Shown here: piece after piece, positions 27,800-38,146 of the stretch
Layout: every line of letters begins with the position of its first letter
Numbering within the stretch: position 1 is the first letter of the stretch
Notes under the pieces: generated by a model
Database searches by the model: none
Seen by the model: only the letters and a program-made list of their open reading frames with translations
What the model was told of the DNA's origin: nothing
Program-made: the position numbers and the translations under genes
Source: Photorhabdus australis DSM 17609
Lineage (GTDB): Bacteria > Pseudomonadota > Gammaproteobacteria > Enterobacterales > Enterobacteriaceae
DNA: 64,000 bases
Direction: 5' to 3'
NCBI RefSeq assembly: GCF_000711895.1
Contig: NZ_JONO01000023.1
Span: 25,556-89,555 of the forward strand

Positions 27800-30235
27800 A
27801 TGACCACATTGAGCATTGTTCTATTCTTAGTATTGATTGGGATACTTTGCTATCACAAAGTCACTCTCAGTCTTAGCAGCCTACTACTCCTTGTCTATAC
27901 CGTCTTGATGGGCGCTATCGATGCATGGAGCTACTGGATGCTGTTACCCATGGCCATTATTCTGTTCCCGCTGAATTTTGCGCCAATGCGTCACTCCTTA
28001 CTTACTGTTCCGGCCTTAAACGCCTTCCGTAAAGTGATGCCAAGTCTGTCCCGCACAGAAAAAGAAGCGCTTGACGCCGGTACTACCTGGTGGGAAGGAG
28101 ACCTGTTCCGCGGTAAACCTGACTGGAAAAAATTACATGACTATCCAAAACCTCAACTGACCGCTGAAGAGCAAGCATTTCTCGATGGACCTGTAGAAGA
28201 AGCTTGCCGTATGACCAATGATTTCCAAATAAGCCACGAACTGGCTGATTTACCACCTGAGTTATGGCGTTACCTGAAAGAACATCGTTTCTTTGCCATG
28301 ATTATCAAAAAAGAATATGGTGGTCTGGAATTCTCAGCTTATGCACAAGCACGAGTGTTGCAAAAACTGGCAGGAACTTCCGGCATTCTGGCCATCACTG
28401 TCGGCGTACCTAATTCCCTCGGCCCCGGTGAATTGTTGCAGCATTATGGCACCGAAGAGCAGAAAAACCGCTATCTACCTGGGCTTGCCCGTGGTGAAGA
28501 GATCCCATGCTTTGCACTGACTAGCCCGGAAGCTGGCTCTGATGCCGGAGCTATCCCAGATACTGGCGTCGTTTGCATGGGAGAATGGCAAGGTAAACAA
28601 ATTCTAGGTATGCGTTTAACCTGGAACAAACGCTATATCACACTTGCCCCTATTTCTACTGTGCTTGGTCTGGCTTTCAAACTGTCTGACCCAGACCATT
28701 TACTGGGTGATACAAAAGAATTGGGCATTACCTGTGCACTGATTCCAACCAATGTACCGGGAGTAGAAATTGGTCATCGTCATTTCCCACTAAATATCCC
28801 ATTCCAAAATGGCCCAACTCGCGGTAAAGATGTTTTCGTGCCAATCGACTATATCATTGGTGGACCGAAAATGGCCGGACAAGGCTGGCGTATGCTGGTT
28901 GAGTGTCTGTCTGTTGGCCGTGGTATCACTTTACCTTCAAATGCAACAGGGGGATTGAAAAGCGTTGCTATGGCAATTGGCGCATACTCTTATATCCGCC
29001 GTCAGTTCAAAATGCCAATTGGTAAAATGGAAGGAATTGAAGAGCCACTGGCACGCATTGCGGGTAACGCCTACCTGATGGACGCAGCTTCAACGCTTGC
29101 TACAACAGGTATTATGCTGGGCGAGAAACCTTCGGTATTATCCGCTATCGTCAAATATCACTGTACCCACAGAGGCCAGAAATCTGTTATTGATGCGATG
29201 GATATTGCTGGTGGTAAAGGTATTTGCCTTGGTCCATCTAACTTCCTTGCCCGTTCTTATCAAGGTGCACCTATCGCTATTACCGTTGAGGGTGCCAATA
29301 TTTTGACCCGCAACATGATTATCTACGGTCAAGGCGCTATCCGCTGCCATCCTTATGTTCTTGATGAAATGGCCGCAGCTGAAAATAACCGTATTAAAGA
29401 TTTTGATAAGGCATTGTTTAGTCACCTTGGTCACGTTGCCCGTAATATGTTACGCAGCTTCTGGCTTGGCCTGACTAATGGCCGTACCAGCAGCACACCC
29501 GTCAATGACGCAACACGCCGTTACTATCAGCAATTAAATCGCCAATGTGCCAACCTTGCTCTGTTATCAGATGTGGCAATGGGTGTATTAGGTGGCAGTC
29601 TGAAACGCCGTGAACGTGTTTCCGCCCGCCTTGGAGATATTCTAAGTCAAGCTTATCTGGCTTCAGCAACGTTGAAACGCTATGAGGATGAAGGTCGTCA
29701 GAAAGAAGATTTACCGCTAGTACAGTGGGCTGTTCAGGATAGCCTGTACCAGGCTGAGCAAGCGATAGATAACCTACTACGTAACTTCCCAAACCGACTG
29801 GTTGCTGGCCTGATGCGCATTATTGTCTTCCCATTAGGACGCGTACATTCAGCACCATCTGACCATCTGGATCACAAATTAGCACAGCTCTTACAACAGC
29901 CTTCAGCTACCCGTGATCGCATTGGTCGTGGTCAATTCCTGACACCAAGCGAGCATAATCCTCACGGATTATTGGAAGAAGCTCTGCAAGATATTATTGC
30001 CGCAGAGCCGATCCATGCCCGTCTGAGCCGCGAAGCGGGTAAACGTCTCGGCTTTACCCGCCTGGATAAACTGGCAGAACAAGCACTCGCAGAACGTAAG
30101 ATTACTCAAGAAGAGGCTGAAATTCTAAGACGTGCTGAAGCAAGCCGTTTGCGCTCTATTAATGTTGATGAGTTTGAACCGGAAGCACTGGCTGTTCCTG
30201 CTTCAGTTAAAAAGCCAAAAACAAAAGCGGCCTGA
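27800..30235 (+). CDS. fadE: Long-chain acyl-CoA dehydrogenase FadE
   Basis: An 811-residue enzyme catalysing the first step of fatty acid beta-oxidation, acyl-CoA to trans-2-enoyl-CoA. Two N-terminal membrane helices (residues 2-60) are typical of enterobacterial FadE. The acyl-CoA dehydrogenase core includes [14 protein letters not shown] and [13 protein letters not shown], with the DUF1974 C-terminal region following. Length is close to the 814 residues of E. coli FadE. A FadR-like site lies upstream and an intrinsic-type hairpin downstream. Confidence 0.97.
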   Translation: MTTLSIVLFLVLIGILCYHKVTLSLSSLLLLVYTVLMGAIDAWSYWMLLPMAIILFPLNFAPMRHSLLTVPALNAFRKVMPSLSRTEKEALDAGTTWWEGDLFRGKPDWKKLHDYPKPQLTAEEQAFLDGPVEEACRMTNDFQISHELADLPPELWRYLKEHRFFAMIIKKEYGGLEFSAYAQARVLQKLAGTSGILAITVGVPNSLGPGELLQHYGTEEQKNRYLPGLARGEEIPCFALTSPEAGSDAGAIPDTGVVCMGEWQGKQILGMRLTWNKRYITLAPISTVLGLAFKLSDPDHLLGDTKELGITCALIPTNVPGVEIGHRHFPLNIPFQNGPTRGKDVFVPIDYIIGGPKMAGQGWRMLVECLSVGRGITLPSNATGGLKSVAMAIGAYSYIRRQFKMPIGKMEGIEEPLARIAGNAYLMDAASTLATTGIMLGEKPSVLSAIVKYHCTHRGQKSVIDAMDIAGGKGICLGPSNFLARSYQGAPIAITVEGANILTRNMIIYGQGAIRCHPYVLDEMAAAENNRIKDFDKALFSHLGHVARNMLRSFWLGLTNGRTSSTPVNDATRRYYQQLNRQCANLALLSDVAMGVLGGSLKRRERVSARLGDILSQAYLASATLKRYEDEGRQKEDLPLVQWAVQDSLYQAEQAIDNLLRNFPNRLVAGLMRIIVFPLGRVHSAPSDHLDHKLAQLLQQPSATRDRIGRGQFLTPSEHNPHGLLEEALQDIIAAEPIHARLSREAGKRLGFTRLDKLAEQALAERKITQEEAEILRRAEASRLRSINVDEFEPEALAVPASVKKPKTKAA

Positions 30236-30267
30236 TACTGACGACTGAAAAAGAGTGAACATTCATC

Positions 30268-30303
30268 ACGGGGCGATAATTGATAATATCGCCCCGTATT
30301 TTA
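30268..30303 (+). terminator. Hairpin terminator after fadE
   Basis: ACGGGGCGATA / TATCGCCCCGT with an 8-nt loop followed by ATTTTAT, about 33 bp past the fadE stop. Confidence 0.75.
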
Positions 30304-30428
30304 TACCCAATAGATTTCAAGTTGCAGTGCGGCGGCAAGAGAACGCATCCCCAGGAGCATAGATAACTATGTGACTGGGGTAAGTGAATGCAGCCAACAA
30401 AGAGGCAACTTGAAAGATAGCAGGTATA
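30302..30428. repeat. ERIC element (127 bp)
   Basis: TATACCCAATAG left end to CAGGTATA right end, in the fadE-lysA convergent gap and directly abutting the fadE terminator. It is of the same sequence type as the inner nested copy (AGAGAACGCATCCCCAGGAGC). Confidence 0.93.
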
Positions 30429-30431
30429 TAC

Positions 30432-31703
30432 TCATGTAAAGGATATTTCTTCCAATACTAATAACTCTTCAATCGTTTGACGACGACGAATCAATTGAAA
30501 CTTACCATTAATAAACAGCACTTCGGGGATAAGCGGACGGCTATTGTAATTAGAAGACATTGACGCACCATAAGCACCAGTATCATGGAAAACCAAATAA
30601 TCGCCAACCTGAACAGGTGGCAATATTCTTGGCGCAACACCCCCTCCCTCAACCTGGGTAAAAACATCGCCGGATTCACATAGCGGACCTGCAACTAACG
30701 TTTCCCGCAATGGAAATTGCTCGATCTTACGTCCATCAGCAGGCAACACTGAGATATGGTGATAACTGCCATACATGACTGGACGCATTAAATCATTGAA
30801 CCCCGCATCCACCAGAACATAATTACGGCTACCCATCTGCTTAACCGCCCGAACCTCTGTCATCAGAACGCCAGATTCCGCAACCAAAAAACGTCCCGGT
30901 TCAATTTCTAGTTCAACTTTATGACCTAAATGCTGCTCAATTCTTTTACGAGCATCATCCCACAATCCAAAATAATGAGCGATATTAATCCGCTCATCTC
31001 CCTGCTGATAAGGAGTTGATAAACCACCACCCGCTGAAATTGCCTGAATATCTTCACCACAGAGAATAACCTGCTCAACCATTGCATCGCACACACTGGC
31101 AAGGTGCTGATAATCAACACCAGAACCGATATGCATATGTAAACCAAGCAACTTCAATTCATAGTGACGTATTTTCTCAATTGCCTGTGGCAGATCCTGA
31201 TACCAAATACCATGTTTGCTGTTTTCACCACCCGTATTGGTTTTCTGGCTATGACCATGACCAAATCCCGGGTTAATCCGTAACCATACCGGATGCCCTT
31301 TTCTATATTGACCAATATGCTCCAACATATCGATAGAACCTGCATTTACTGGGATATCCAATTCAGTTACTTGTTGCAACGTCGACACATCGATTAAATC
31401 AGCAGTAAAAACAATGTCTGATTCTGCTTGCCCTGGACAAAACCCGGCCAGTAAAGCGCGCTCAATTTCCCCTGGCGAAACAGCATCAACTTTCACACCA
31501 TACTCACGCATCAAGCGTAAAATATGAGTATTAGAACACGCCTTCTGAGCAAACCTAACTACATCAAACTGACATAACAATTTAATTTTTTGAATAATGG
31601 TTTCACTATCGTAAACCCATAACGGGGTACCATACGTTTCTGGCAGACAACTCAAACTCTCCGGCATCCGACCAAGACAACTATTGCGGGTAAAAAGACT
31701 CAT
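30432..31703 (-). CDS. lysA: Diaminopimelate decarboxylase
   Basis: A 423-residue PLP enzyme for the last step of lysine synthesis, meso-diaminopimelate to L-lysine. Start at MSLFTRNS. The PLP lysine is in FAQKACSNTHILR (near residue 53), the phosphate-binding glycines in AISAGGGLSTPY, and the substrate segments in EIEPGRFLVAESG and CESGDVF (Cys-Glu pair). Typical LysA segments HMHIGSGVDY and NTGGENSKHGIW are complete. It is divergent from its activator gene lysR. The 3' end lies 3 bp from an ERIC. Confidence 0.97.
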   Translation of the reverse strand: MSLFTRNSCLGRMPESLSCLPETYGTPLWVYDSETIIQKIKLLCQFDVVRFAQKACSNTHILRLMREYGVKVDAVSPGEIERALLAGFCPGQAESDIVFTADLIDVSTLQQVTELDIPVNAGSIDMLEHIGQYRKGHPVWLRINPGFGHGHSQKTNTGGENSKHGIWYQDLPQAIEKIRHYELKLLGLHMHIGSGVDYQHLASVCDAMVEQVILCGEDIQAISAGGGLSTPYQQGDERINIAHYFGLWDDARKRIEQHLGHKVELEIEPGRFLVAESGVLMTEVRAVKQMGSRNYVLVDAGFNDLMRPVMYGSYHHISVLPADGRKIEQFPLRETLVAGPLCESGDVFTQVEGGGVAPRILPPVQVGDYLVFHDTGAYGASMSSNYNSRPLIPEVLFINGKFQLIRRRQTIEELLVLEEISFT

Positions 31704-31827
31704 CAAGGTTTCTCTCACAAAGTCAGCAGATAACCCATTATTGGCAGTAAAAAACAGGAATAAAAATATCCATTTCGTTATAGTCTATTCATCTGTGATA
31801 TAGAATTATTATCTGGAGGAATAATTT

Positions 31828-32763
31828 ATGTCTTCTTGTTCATGGCGCCATATTGAAATTTTCCATGCGGTAATGACGACAAAAAACCTGACAGAAGCGG
31901 CTATTTTATTACAAACATCACAACCAACAGTCAGTCGTGAATTAGCACGATTCGAGCATCTAATACAATTCAAACTATTTGACAGAGTAAAAGGCCGCCT
32001 GCGTCCGACAGCACAAGGATTGCGCCTTTTTGAAGAAGTTCAGCGTTCTTATTATGGACTTGAAAGAATAATGAATGCGGCTGAAAGTATCCGCAAATTT
32101 CAGCATGCCCGGCTTTCTATTGCTTGCTTACCAGTATTCTGTCAATCATTGTTACCAAAAGTTTGCCACAATTTCACTCGCCAATATCCTGATACCAATT
32201 TGACAATCATTCCGCAAGAATCCCCTCTGCTAGAAGAATGGTTGTCAGCTCAACGCTATGACCTTGGTTTGACTGAACATTTGCAAACACCACCAGGTAC
32301 TCAGAGAGAAACCCTGGTAACGATGAATGAGATTTGCATACTGCCCGTCGCCCATCCACTCAGTCATAAATCATTACTTACTCCGGAAGATTTCAGAGAG
32401 CAAAACTTTATCAGCCTGTCGATAACAGACAGCTACCGCCAACTCATTGATGGAATATTTACCGAACATCATGTTAACCGCCGGATGATTATGGAAACTC
32501 ACAGCGCTGCGTCAGTATGTGCCATGGTACGTGAAGGTATCGGTGTTTCTATTGTTAATCCGTTGACCGTACTTGATTATCTAGACAGCCAAGGCAAATC
32601 TGAAATATGCGCTCGCCCATTTAGTATTAACATTCCTTTTACTACCAGTCTGATAAAGCCCATTCATCGCCCTTCTTCTGCGCCAGTCGATACTTTTATT
32701 GAACACCTAAAAGCACAAATTGCCCTGTTTCCTCAAAAACTAAAATCAGCTTTTCAGCATTAG
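31828..32763 (+). CDS. lysR: LysR, transcriptional activator of lysA
   Basis: A 311-residue LysR-type regulator: N-terminal winged helix (HIEIFHAVMTTKNLTEAAILLQTSQPTVSRELARFE, about residues 7-42) and a C-terminal effector domain. Its position, divergent from lysA across 124 bp, matches the enterobacterial lysA-lysR pair, where LysR with diaminopimelate activates lysA and represses itself. A GGAGG ribosome binding site precedes the ATG. It overlaps the next, convergent gene by 18 bp. Confidence 0.93.
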   Translation: MSSCSWRHIEIFHAVMTTKNLTEAAILLQTSQPTVSRELARFEHLIQFKLFDRVKGRLRPTAQGLRLFEEVQRSYYGLERIMNAAESIRKFQHARLSIACLPVFCQSLLPKVCHNFTRQYPDTNLTIIPQESPLLEEWLSAQRYDLGLTEHLQTPPGTQRETLVTMNEICILPVAHPLSHKSLLTPEDFREQNFISLSITDSYRQLIDGIFTEHHVNRRMIMETHSAASVCAMVREGIGVSIVNPLTVLDYLDSQGKSEICARPFSINIPFTTSLIKPIHRPSSAPVDTFIEHLKAQIALFPQKLKSAFQH

Positions 32764-33660
32764 TGCTTGCCAGTATGGGGAAGAAGCAAACCATTGAACC
32801 AGAAAATCCAGTAATGCTCTCAACGTCGCTGGCATATTTTGACGACTAGCATAAATACCATAAATTCCCATAGACTGAGGTTGATATTCTGGCAACAATT
32901 GAATCAATTTTCCTGATGCCAAATGCGAAGCAACAGAATAATAAGGTTGCATGGCGATTCCCGCCCCTTGCAACGTTGCCTCCATTAATACAACCGATTC
33001 ATTAGCACTTAAAGTACCGCTAACAGGAACAGAATACTTTTCCCCTCGGCGTTCAAATAACCAAAGACTTTTACCAAAGAAGTTATAAGTCATACAGTTA
33101 TGCAAAGCTAAATCAGCAGGCTTTTGCGGGAGCATTTTTCCTGCCAGATAAGAAGGAGCAGCACAAACTACAGAATGGCATGTTGATAACGGTCTGGCGA
33201 TCAAATTCGGTTCCAGATTATTCGTGATACGTAACGCTAAATCTATCCGCTCTTCAACCAAATTTATTGCCTTATTGCTCATCTGCATATCAATGGCTAT
33301 CTGAGGGTAAATTTGCATAAACTCAGGGATAGCGACAGACAGTGCACTCATTGCCAGAGACTGAGAGCTGCTTATCCGCACAAGACCACTAAGTTCCTGT
33401 GCCTCCACTGGCTGGTGAACTGGTATTTCCTCTGATAATTGCAATAGTTTACGGCTGCGCTGATAGACAATCTCTCCTGCTGATGTCAGGCTGATCTTTC
33501 GCGTTGTGCGATGTAACAGACGTACTCCCGCCCATTTTTCCATTTCAGCCAGATAACGGGATACCATTGCCCGTGACATATCCAACCGTTCCGATGCAGC
33601 AATCATGCTGCCTTGTTCTACAATTATAGTGAACACTTGCGCAGCAGTGACTCTATCCAT
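32746..33660 (-). CDS. LysR-family transcriptional regulator
   Basis: A 304-residue regulator with a helix-turn-helix at residues 2-45 (VFTIIVEQGSMIAASERLDMSRAMVSRYLAEME) and a periplasmic-binding-like effector domain. The CrgA/DmlR-type subclass is suggested by RTTRKISLTSAGEIVYQR. ATG 33660 is preferred over the TTG at 33663. It is divergent from the secreted metallo-beta-lactamase-fold gene, about 105 bp away, so that gene is its likely target; the inducer is unknown. Confidence 0.88.
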   Translation of the reverse strand: MDRVTAAQVFTIIVEQGSMIAASERLDMSRAMVSRYLAEMEKWAGVRLLHRTTRKISLTSAGEIVYQRSRKLLQLSEEIPVHQPVEAQELSGLVRISSSQSLAMSALSVAIPEFMQIYPQIAIDMQMSNKAINLVEERIDLALRITNNLEPNLIARPLSTCHSVVCAAPSYLAGKMLPQKPADLALHNCMTYNFFGKSLWLFERRGEKYSVPVSGTLSANESVVLMEATLQGAGIAMQPYYSVASHLASGKLIQLLPEYQPQSMGIYGIYASRQNMPATLRALLDFLVQWFASSPYWQALMLKS

Positions 33661-33765
33661 CAATTAGCTCGATTTATGCAACAAATAATTGCCAATTATG
33701 TGGTTTTTCCACCGAAAAACGCAACTTATTATAAACCTCGTTCATACAACATCAGGAATTCAATC

Positions 33766-34650
33766 ATGACTCGCAAAACAAAATTAAACATCGCGCTGGC
33801 TGGTATCCTTTCTATGGGTACAGTTTCTCTGGCACAAGCCACTGATCTGAAGCTGGACGTTTACAATCCAGGTGAAAAAAGCATCTTTCCTGTCTCTTCT
33901 GAAATCATCAGTGGTGATAAAGAAGTTGTATTGATCGATGCCCAATTTCAAAAAAATGATGCTGAAGCACTAGTCAAAAGAATTAAGGATACCGGTAAAA
34001 AACTGACCACCATTTACATCAGTCAGTCCGATCCTGATTTCTACTTCGGCCTTGAAGTACTGACCAAAGCGTTTCCTGATGCAAAAGTCGTTGCATCACC
34101 AGAAACCATTAAAGAAATCAACCAGACCAAAGATGGCAAACTGGCTTATTGGGGAGGTGTCCTGAAAGAACAGGCACCCAAAAAGGTTATCGTGCCGAAG
34201 CCGCTGGAAGGTAACACTTTTACAGTTGATGGTGAAAAGCTGATCGTCGAAGGTCTTGATGGCCCTGCGGCTGACCGTACTTTCGTTTGGATACCAAAAC
34301 TAAAAGCGGTAGTAGGCGGTGTTACCGTTTCAAGCAACATTCATGTCTGGATGGCAGATACACAGACTAAAGATTCTCGTAAAAACTGGATGCAGACATT
34401 AGATCGTATAAAAGAGTTGAAACCGACAATTGTGGTTCCGGGACATTTCATTGGTAATACTCCAATGACGTTGGAATCCGTTCATTTCACGCAAAATTAC
34501 CTGACTGTTTTTGAGAAAGAATTGTCAAAAACGAAGGATTCTAAAGCACTGATTGCAGCAATGGAAAAGCACTATCCAAAACTTGGAGACAAATCCAGTC
34601 TCGAATTAAGTGCTAAAGTGCTGAAAGGTGAAATGAAGTGGCCCCAATAA
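33766..34650 (+). CDS. Secreted metallo-beta-lactamase-fold protein with an altered metal site
   Basis: A 294-residue protein whose start at MTRKTKLNIALAG gives a clean signal peptide (cleavage after SLAQA). The fold is recognisable: VVLIDAQFQKNDAEALVKRI, then a strand TTIYIS, and later VPGHFIGNTP. The motif HxHxDH, normally right after the strand, is replaced by SQSDPDFYFG, so the first two metal-binding histidines are absent. The later His in PGHF is kept. It may be a one-metal or non-hydrolytic relative. It is followed by a DsbA-like gene 31 bp downstream. Confidence 0.8.
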   Translation: MTRKTKLNIALAGILSMGTVSLAQATDLKLDVYNPGEKSIFPVSSEIISGDKEVVLIDAQFQKNDAEALVKRIKDTGKKLTTIYISQSDPDFYFGLEVLTKAFPDAKVVASPETIKEINQTKDGKLAYWGGVLKEQAPKKVIVPKPLEGNTFTVDGEKLIVEGLDGPAADRTFVWIPKLKAVVGGVTVSSNIHVWMADTQTKDSRKNWMQTLDRIKELKPTIVVPGHFIGNTPMTLESVHFTQNYLTVFEKELSKTKDSKALIAAMEKHYPKLGDKSSLELSAKVLKGEMKWPQ

Positions 34651-34681
34651 GTGAATTAACTCTTTCTCAGGAATAAGTAAT

Positions 34682-35323
34682 ATGCCCGGAATGACTCTGC
34701 ATTATATCTATGATCCACTATGTGGCTGGTGTTATGGCGTTTCCTCTCTGATACAAGCAGCACAAGAGGTCGCACATGTGAAAATTGAATTGCATGGCGG
34801 CGGCATGCTGACAGGTGATAACAGACGCCAAATAGACAACGCATGGCGTGATTATGTCCTTAGTCAGGATAAACGAATAGCAAGCCTTACCGGGCAAGTT
34901 TTCAGTGAACAATATGTCACACTGTTAAACGATAAATCGCTGATTATGGATTCATTACCACCAATATCAGCCATTCTTGCAGCAGAAAAGCTGGCTGGTA
35001 AAGGTGTTGAAATGTTACTGGCAGTACAAAAAGCGCATTATGTTCGTGGATTAAAAATCAGCGAAACTGAAACATTATTGAATTTAGCAAATGAATTACA
35101 GCTTAATTCACAACTGTTCCAGCAAGAGCTGACACTGAATAATGAATCAGAAAGTCTCCGACATATTAGTAAAAGCCGTGAGCTATTAGCACAAGTCGGT
35201 GGCTCAGGTTTCCCCACTTTTATTCTAGAAAATGACAGAAATGAGCTATCTGTTATTTCTCTTGATAAATATCTTGGGCAACCAGAGCGCTGGCAATATG
35301 CCCTGATTCACTCTCAATTTTAA
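34682..35323 (+). CDS. DsbA-family thioredoxin-fold oxidoreductase
   Basis: A 213-residue protein with an N-terminal thioredoxin strand and the active site YDPLCGWCYG (CGWC, residues 14-17), then an inserted helical domain and a cis-Pro loop GGSGFPTFILE near residue 178. There is no signal peptide, so it probably acts in the cytoplasm, like the FrnE/YyaN-type DsbA relatives. It is co-directional with the upstream metallo-beta-lactamase-fold gene, suggesting a shared operon and regulator. Confidence 0.85.
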   Translation: MPGMTLHYIYDPLCGWCYGVSSLIQAAQEVAHVKIELHGGGMLTGDNRRQIDNAWRDYVLSQDKRIASLTGQVFSEQYVTLLNDKSLIMDSLPPISAILAAEKLAGKGVEMLLAVQKAHYVRGLKISETETLLNLANELQLNSQLFQQELTLNNESESLRHISKSRELLAQVGGSGFPTFILENDRNELSVISLDKYLGQPERWQYALIHSQF

Positions 35324-35374
35324 TACCACAGTTTTAAGACCACAATTTTAAACTCCTGGCGCCCATAACTTAAA

Positions 35375-36049
35375 TCAGTTACCGGGCGCCATCCACGATA
35401 ACCCATCAACTCCCTTTAAATTCAAGTAGATCATGATGATCGCAGAAATAGCTATATATGGGCCAAAGGCAACAGACTCCTGGTAATTTCCTCGTATTCT
35501 CCACATCCACAAACAGCCAATAACACCAAACAGTGAGGATAAAAACATTAATAAAGGAATTGCACCAATCCCCAACCAGGCACTAACCGCCGCCATTAAC
35601 TTAAAATCACCATATCCTAACCCTTCTTTATGACAAATTATTCTGAATAACCAATAGAACAACCATAAAATCAAATAACCCGCAATCGCACCTGTCACAG
35701 CTTGTTCGATAGGCACAAAAGTTTGATTCAAATTTAATAATAATCCTAACCATAAAAGGGGATAAATTATTATATCTGGCAATAACTTAATTTTCATATC
35801 AATAAAAGAAAGTATAATTAGCATCCAAATAAACATTAAAACAATATATAAATAAAAATCCAATGGAAAATAAATCATAAAAAAAGCCGTTATAAACAGT
35901 GTCACCAATTCAACCTGGAAATAACCAAAAGCTATTTTTTCATATCCATAAATAATCTTAGGAAATAATGATATCATTTTATTCAGAGTTATTCCTGCTA
36001 CTATTCCAGTAAAAACAGCCAGAATACAAACATTAATATTAAAATACAC
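35375..36049 (-). CDS. A24-family prepilin peptidase, short form lacking the cysteine domain
   Basis: A 224-residue polytopic membrane protein. The two catalytic aspartates of type IV prepilin peptidases are visible: in FIDMKIKLLPD (near residue 87) and GYGDFKLMAAVSAW (near 147). The N-terminal cytoplasmic domain with paired CxxC motifs, required for N-methylation in PilD, is missing; the protein passes from a first helix directly to the second. No pilin genes are adjacent; only a PilT-like gene (yggR) lies 3 kb away. It overlaps a GC-rich inverted repeat at its 3' end. Confidence 0.82.
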   Translation of the reverse strand: MYFNINVCILAVFTGIVAGITLNKMISLFPKIIYGYEKIAFGYFQVELVTLFITAFFMIYFPLDFYLYIVLMFIWMLIILSFIDMKIKLLPDIIIYPLLWLGLLLNLNQTFVPIEQAVTGAIAGYLILWLFYWLFRIICHKEGLGYGDFKLMAAVSAWLGIGAIPLLMFLSSLFGVIGCLWMWRIRGNYQESVAFGPYIAISAIIMIYLNLKGVDGLSWMAPGN

Positions 36050-36346
36050 TTAATAAAACACCCCTAACTTTATTATATAATTAACGTTTTAATTAAATAA
36101 CAAAACAAATATTCATTATATTTTTAGCATAAAAAGATAATAATAAACCTTTCTACTTTAAAACAACAAAATAAATATAAAACAATCAAATTAGATATAA
36201 ATATGCGAGCGGACTCGCAATATCTATCCAGAGATAAAAATCAGTGTTAGAGATAACTTGATAGTTGGATTGGGCCTCCCTTATCATAGTCACCATTATT
36301 TATTGCCATGTGTACAGCTATACCCCGCAGATAAGGAAAGAAAAGC
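36050..36346. other. AT-rich divergent intergenic region
   Basis: 297 bp between the prepilin peptidase and rsmE starts with no supported gene. It must contain both promoters. The segment before rsmE is GC-richer (GGGCCTCCC) and ends with an AAGGAAAG ribosome binding site. Confidence 0.5.
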
Positions 36347-37078
36347 ATGCGTATACCCCGCATTTATCATCCGGAATTACTCTCATCTAACACTGAAATT
36401 TATCTGAGTGATGAGGCAGCTAACCATGTCGGGCGGGTACTCAGAATGAGTCATGGTCAACAGCTACAATTATTTGATGGCAGTAATCAAATCTTCAATG
36501 CTGAAATTACAGAAGCCAATAAAAAATCGGTCAAAGTACATATCAGTAATAGCACATTTGCCGATAATGAATCACCGCTTAATCTCCATCTGGGGCAAGT
36601 CATATCCCGCGGTGAGAAAATGGAATTCACCATCCAAAAATCTGTAGAGTTAGGAGTAAATACCATCACACCGCTAATATCCGAGCGTTGCGGTGTAAAA
36701 CTGGATGGAGACCGACTGGCTAAGAAACTTCAACAATGGCAAAAGATCGCTATTGCCGCTTGTGAGCAATGCTGTCGTAACCGTATACCTGAAATTCGTC
36801 CAGTTATGCAACTTGAACAATGGTGTGCGGAAAATGACGGTAGTTTAAAATTGAATTTACATCCACGAGCCAGCCAAAGCATCAACACACTGCCTTTACC
36901 TGTGGAAAAAGTACGTTTACTGATTGGCCCTGAAGGTGGTTTATCAACAGATGAAATTGCTATGACGGCTAACTACCAATTTACTGATATCCTGCTAGGA
37001 CCACGCGTCCTGAGAACAGAAACCACAGCGCTCACCGCAATTACTGCATTACAAGTGCGTTTCGGCGATTTGGGTTAA
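36347..37078 (+). CDS. rsmE: 16S rRNA m3U1498 methyltransferase RsmE
   Basis: A 243-residue SPOUT methyltransferase with an N-terminal PUA-like domain ([12 protein letters not shown]... [18 protein letters not shown]). The trefoil-knot SAM site is [16 protein letters not shown] (about residues 191-206) and [15 protein letters not shown]. It modifies U1498 in the 30S decoding region. It sits 9 bp before gshB, the usual enterobacterial order. Confidence 0.96.
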   Translation: MRIPRIYHPELLSSNTEIYLSDEAANHVGRVLRMSHGQQLQLFDGSNQIFNAEITEANKKSVKVHISNSTFADNESPLNLHLGQVISRGEKMEFTIQKSVELGVNTITPLISERCGVKLDGDRLAKKLQQWQKIAIAACEQCCRNRIPEIRPVMQLEQWCAENDGSLKLNLHPRASQSINTLPLPVEKVRLLIGPEGGLSTDEIAMTANYQFTDILLGPRVLRTETTALTAITALQVRFGDLG

Positions 37079-37087
37079 GGAGAAAGA

Positions 37088-38038
37088 ATGATCAAACTCG
37101 GAATAGTGATGGACCCAATTTCATCCATCAACATCAAGAAAGACACAAGTTTTGCTATGCTATTGGAAGCACAACGCCGTGGCTGGGAACTCCATTATAT
37201 GGAGATGAGCGATCTCTATTTACACCAAGGAGAAGCTCACGCACGTACCCGCCTATTGCAGGTAGAAAACAACCCTCAGCAATGGTATCAACTTAATAAA
37301 GAACAGGATCTGGCATTAGAAACATTAGACGTTATCCTGATGCGTAAAGATCCCCCATTCGATACTGAATATATTTACACTACATATATTCTAGAGCGTG
37401 CTGAGGCGAAAGGTGCTCTTATTGTCAATAAACCCCAGAGTCTGCGCGATTGTAATGAAAAACTATTCACAGCCTGGTTCCCTGATTTAACGCCAGATAC
37501 ATTAGTTACCCGCAATGCTATTCGCCTGCGTGAATTCCATCAGAAACATGGTGATGTCATCTTTAAGCCTTTAGATGGCATGGGTGGTGCATCCATATTC
37601 CGCCTGAAAAAAGATGACCCAAACGTTGGTGTTATTATTGAAACCCTGACGGAACATGGCAGCCGCTTTTGCATGGCACAAAATTTCTTGCCTGCGATAA
37701 AAGAAGGCGATAAGCGGGTATTAATTGTCGATGGTGAACCTGTTCCTTATTGTCTGGCGCGCATTCCAGCGCAAGGTGAAACTCGTGGTAACCTTGCTGC
37801 AGGTGGCCGTGGTGAAGCACGCCCACTTTCAGAAAGTGACTGGGCTATAGCCAAAGCTGTTGCTCCTACTTTACAAGAAAAAGGGTTAATTTTTGTTGGA
37901 CTGGATATTATTGGTGACAAACTAACCGAAATTAATGTCACCAGCCCAACCTGTGTACGCGAGATAGAAGCCGCTTTTCCTGACATTTCAATAACTGGCA
38001 TGCTGATGAATGCTATTGAAAAACGATTAGAGAAATAA
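37088..38038 (+). CDS. gshB: Glutathione synthetase
   Basis: A 316-residue ATP-grasp enzyme joining gamma-glutamylcysteine and glycine. The N-terminal domain begins MIKLGIVMDPISSINIKKDTSF; ATP-grasp elements include VIFKPLDGMGGASIF (near residue 160) and GLDIIGDKLTEINVTSPTC near the C-terminus. Full length and order rsmE-gshB-yqgE are standard. Confidence 0.97.
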   Translation: MIKLGIVMDPISSINIKKDTSFAMLLEAQRRGWELHYMEMSDLYLHQGEAHARTRLLQVENNPQQWYQLNKEQDLALETLDVILMRKDPPFDTEYIYTTYILERAEAKGALIVNKPQSLRDCNEKLFTAWFPDLTPDTLVTRNAIRLREFHQKHGDVIFKPLDGMGGASIFRLKKDDPNVGVIIETLTEHGSRFCMAQNFLPAIKEGDKRVLIVDGEPVPYCLARIPAQGETRGNLAAGGRGEARPLSESDWAIAKAVAPTLQEKGLIFVGLDIIGDKLTEINVTSPTCVREIEAAFPDISITGMLMNAIEKRLEK

Positions 38039-38084
38039 AAAACTCTTTTTGTTAATTTGCCTGTCAAGATTTGTCATTTACACT

Positions 38085-38109
38085 TTTAGCCCACATACTA
38101 TGGGCTAAA
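38085..38109 (+). terminator. Hairpin between gshB and yqgE
   Basis: TTTAGCCCA / TGGGCTAAA with a 7-nt loop, about 47 bp after gshB. There is no U-tract, so partial termination or an mRNA end structure is likelier than full termination. Confidence 0.45.
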
Positions 38110-38146
38110 TAACTCTCACACAGCCAAGTTAATTACTAAAAATAAA

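Noticed and set aside
32746..32763. Overlap of lysR and the next LysR-family gene as a possible frameshift or fusion
   Set aside because: The genes are convergent and each is complete, so it is a plain 3' overlap.
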